Assembly: GCA_002366775.1 (NCBI GenBank)
Contig: DFBW01000151.1
Span: 18,106-26,347 of the forward strand
Reading direction: 5' to 3'
Length of the DNA: 8,242 nucleotides
Source of the DNA: Roseovarius sp. UBA3070
GTDB lineage: Bacteria; Pseudomonadota; Alphaproteobacteria; Rhodobacterales; Rhodobacteraceae
Under the pieces are notes generated by a model, which saw only the letters and a list, made by a program, of their open reading frames with translations, was not told where the DNA came from and searched no databases. Positions 6,078 through 8,242 of the stretch are shown here, piece after piece (the stretch's first letter is position 1; each line of letters starts with the position of its first letter). Position numbers and translations under genes: made by a program.

Positions 6078-6365
6078 ATGATTATAGATCACCCCATTCT
6101 TGGCCCCCGTGATGCAGCCGAATTTGTCTGTTTGGGCGATGCCTGCATGATGGACCGGCCCGATTGGCAGGCCGACGATGCGTTGGATCAGTTCGTTGAA
6201 TACGGCTATCTGCGCGACAACCCGGCAGGCGAGCACCAAGAGTTGTGGTATCATGAACAGGGTGACCGCTCGTGGCTGGTGCTGACACGCAATACGCTGA
6301 CACATGAGATTTCAAAGGTGGAACTGGCCCGCGATGTGGCCCGTGCCCGGGGGCGTGACAAATGA
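6078..6365 (+). CDS. soxD: Sarcosine oxidase-type delta subunit, lacking the usual zinc cysteines
   Basis: A 95-residue protein of the SoxD family, the small subunit of the heterotetramer. The conserved core is YLRDNPAGEHQELWYHEQGD (44-63) followed by RSWLVLTRNTLTHE. In the Stenotrophomonas enzyme the subunit binds zinc through Cys6, Cys9, His59 and Cys63, as I recall. Here position 59 is His, but position 6 is Pro, 9 is Gly and 63 is Asp, so three of four ligands are missing. Cys18 and Cys23 exist but are spaced differently. It therefore looks like a zinc-free or differently liganded variant. GAGGAGGA (6063-6070) is an excellent ribosome site overlapping the soxB stop. The last bases overlap soxA by four (ATGA), so the proteins are probably made by coupled translation. 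Family membership rests on order and core motif. Confidence 0.9.
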   Translation: MIIDHPILGPRDAAEFVCLGDACMMDRPDWQADDALDQFVEYGYLRDNPAGEHQELWYHEQGDRSWLVLTRNTLTHEISKVELARDVARARGRDK

Positions 6366-8242
6366 GCCAGGTGAACCGCATAAAGGGCGGTCAGATTGAC
6401 CGCAGCCAAACCTGGGATTTCACCTTCAACGGCAAAAAGATGCAGGGCCATCCGGGCGATACGCTGGCCTCGGCGCTGGTGGCCAATGGGCAGCAATTGG
6501 TGGGCCGGTCGTTCAAATATCACCGCCCTCGCGGGATTTTTAGCGCTGGATCAGAAGAGCCGAACGCATTGGTGCAGCTACGCAAAGGGGCGCATTGCGA
6601 GCCGAATACACGGGCCACTGTGGCCGAGTTGTTTGACGGGTTAAGCGCCACCAGTCAGAACCATCGCGGATCGCTGGACTATGATCTTATGGCGGTGACA
6701 GATTTTATGTCACCTTTCCTAAGCGCTGGTTTTTACTACAAAACATTCATGTGGCCCCGGAAGTTCTGGGAAAAGATCTATGAGCCGATCATCCGGTCCT
6801 CTGCCGGTTTGGGGCGCCTCAGCATGGAGGAAGACCCCGACACATATGACAAGGGGTTCCTGCATTGTGATCTTTTGGTGATCGGTGCCGGCCCTGCGGG
6901 TCTGAGCGCGGCACTCAGTGCAGCACGATCAGGCGCACAGGTGATCCTTGCGGATGAAGATTTCACCCCCGGCGGGCGGCTAAACGGCGAAACATTTGAG
7001 CTGGGCAATATGACCGGATCAGACTGGGCGGCACAGACAGTGGCCGAATTGAGCGCCATGGACAATGTGCGTGTGATGACCCGCACAACAATTTATGGCG
7101 CCTATGATCACGGGACTTATGGCGCGCTGGAGCGTGTAACAGACCATCTGGCCACATCCGGCGACCAACCACGTCAGATTTTGTGGCGGATCTATTCCAA
7201 ACGCGCCGTTCTGACAGCGGGGGCCACGGAACGCCCCATTGCCTTTGGCAACAATGACCGCCCCGGTGTGATGATGGCTGGTGCGGTGCGCACCTACGTT
7301 AACCGCTTTGGCGCGACACCCGGCCAACAGGTTGGCGTGTTCACCAACAATGATGATGGCTGGCGCACGGCGGCTGATCTGGCCGCCAAGGGCGTGAACG
7401 TCACCGCCATAATTGACAGTCGTAACGCAGCAGCGGTTTGTGATGTGCCCGGCGCACGCCATATTCGCAATGCGGCCGTGATGGATACGGCTGGCCGCAA
7501 GGGGCTGAAATCGGTGACGCTGACGGATGGTCAGGTGATCCCGGTGGATTGTCTGGCGGTATCGGGCGGGTGGAACCCCAATGTGCATCTGACGTGCCAC
7601 CAACGCGGCCGCCCGGAATGGCGCGACGATCTGAGCGCCTTTGTGCCCGGTGGCGACTTGCCCGTGGGCATGGCCGTGGCCGGGGCTGCAAATGGCTCAC
7701 TGACGCTGGCCGCCGCCCTGGCAGAAGGCCACGCGCAGGCGGCGGCGCAGCTCAAGGACATCGGGATCAAAGCTCCAAAAGCTGACTTGCCCCAAGCCGA
7801 AGACGAGCCACGCGAATGTGCCGCCTTTTGGCATGTAAAGGACAGCACCAAGCGGGCATGGGTCGATCTGCAAAACGATGTGACCGTCAAGGACGTGAAA
7901 TTGGCAAATACCGAGGGCTTCCGCTCGGTCGAGTTGTTGAAGCGCTATACCACCATGGGGATGGCGACAGATCAGGGCAAAACCTCAAACATTGCCGGGT
8001 TGGCCATTCTGGCCGAGGCCGCTGGCAAGACCATCCCCGAAGTGGGCACCACTATTTTCCGCCCGCCTTACACCCCCATTCCCATGGGGGCTTTGGGTGG
8101 TCGTGCACGGGGCAAGGATTTCCGGCCCTATCGTTTGACGCCCTCACATAAATGGGCCGAAGAGAACGGGGCTACTTTTGTTGAAGTTGGAAACTGGTTG
8201 CGATCTCAGTGGTTTGCGCGCCCTGGCGAGCAAGGTTGGCGC
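6362..8242 (+). CDS. soxA: Sarcosine oxidase / N-methylglutamate dehydrogenase-type alpha subunit, 3' part cut by window edge
   Basis: Open from ATG 6362 to the window edge, 627 codons of an expected roughly 1000. Residues 10-95 are the N-terminal ferredoxin-like-fold domain with the hallmark GRSFKYHRPRGI (48-59); it has no iron-sulphur cysteine set, as usual for SoxA. A linker GFYYKTFMWP (123-132) precedes the NAD-binding Rossmann domain, IGAGPAGLSAALSAARSG (174-191), and a second nucleotide-binding half with TAGATERP. DQGKTSNIAG (537-546) and PPYTPIP (568-574) are family motifs. The final residues (about 590 on) begin the GcvT/aminomethyltransferase-like domain, where tetrahydrofolate takes up the one-carbon unit as 5,10-methylene-THF. 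The start overlaps the soxD stop by four bases. The gamma subunit gene would be expected beyond the window. The same architecture occurs in MgdC, so the substrate could be sarcosine or an N-alkylglutamate. Confidence 0.93.
   Translation, partial: MSQVNRIKGGQIDRSQTWDFTFNGKKMQGHPGDTLASALVANGQQLVGRSFKYHRPRGIFSAGSEEPNALVQLRKGAHCEPNTRATVAELFDGLSATSQNHRGSLDYDLMAVTDFMSPFLSAGFYYKTFMWPRKFWEKIYEPIIRSSAGLGRLSMEEDPDTYDKGFLHCDLLVIGAGPAGLSAALSAARSGAQVILADEDFTPGGRLNGETFELGNMTGSDWAAQTVAELSAMDNVRVMTRTTIYGAYDHGTYGALERVTDHLATSGDQPRQILWRIYSKRAVLTAGATERPIAFGNNDRPGVMMAGAVRTYVNRFGATPGQQVGVFTNNDDGWRTAADLAAKGVNVTAIIDSRNAAAVCDVPGARHIRNAAVMDTAGRKGLKSVTLTDGQVIPVDCLAVSGGWNPNVHLTCHQRGRPEWRDDLSAFVPGGDLPVGMAVAGAANGSLTLAAALAEGHAQAAAQLKDIGIKAPKADLPQAEDEPRECAAFWHVKDSTKRAWVDLQNDVTVKDVKLANTEGFRSVELLKRYTTMGMATDQGKTSNIAGLAILAEAAGKTIPEVGTTIFRPPYTPIPMGALGGRARGKDFRPYRLTPSHKWAEENGATFVEVGNWLRSQWFARPGEQGWR

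Overview
The window looks like chromosomal DNA of a marine alphaproteobacterium of the Roseobacter group (Rhodobacteraceae). This is an inference from the moderately high GC content, tight gene packing, strong GGAGG-type ribosome binding sites, and a gene set for methylated-amine and one-carbon nitrogen metabolism typical of that group. I see no RNA gene, mobile element, CRISPR array or rearrangement.

Layout. (1) 1-1753, minus strand: a glutamine-synthetase-fold ligase (275-1753, TTG start), followed 92 bases downstream by the first 60 codons of a class II glutamine amidotransferase domain protein that runs off the left edge (1-182). (2) 1754-2208: a 455-base divergent control region without a convincing gene. 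It holds a clear operator-like cluster (2172-2190) and a second palindrome with the same GGTATAC core (1958-1972). (3) 2209-2895, plus strand: a GntR regulator of the FadR/FCD type. (4) 2925-3644, minus: a class I glutamine amidotransferase-like hydrolase, converging on the GntR gene. (5) 3749-4726, minus: an AraC-type regulator with a DJ-1/PfpI-like sensor domain (GlxA/GbdR type), divergent from the next operon. (6) 4814-8242, plus: an operon of heterotetrameric sarcosine oxidase / N-methylglutamate dehydrogenase type, in the order beta (soxB), delta (soxD), alpha (soxA). The alpha gene is cut by the right edge at codon 627, and the gamma gene would be expected beyond it.

How it may work. 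The sarcosine-oxidase-like complex would oxidatively demethylate an N-methyl amino acid, normally passing the one-carbon unit to tetrahydrofolate. In the N-methylglutamate pathway, a glutamine-synthetase homologue first joins a primary amine to glutamate. A three-part enzyme, whose first part is a class II amidotransferase domain, then makes an N-alkylglutamate, and an MgdABCD complex homologous to SoxBDAG oxidises it. All three module types occur here. The ligase has lost the residues that make the ammonium pocket of ordinary glutamine synthetase, and the delta subunit has lost its zinc cysteines. A GbdR/SouR-like regulator beside soxB points to glycine betaine, dimethylglycine or sarcosine as a signal. 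My working hypothesis is an amine or N-methyl amino acid catabolic locus related to, but not identical with, the known N-methylglutamate and sarcosine pathways. The true substrate cannot be read from the sequence.
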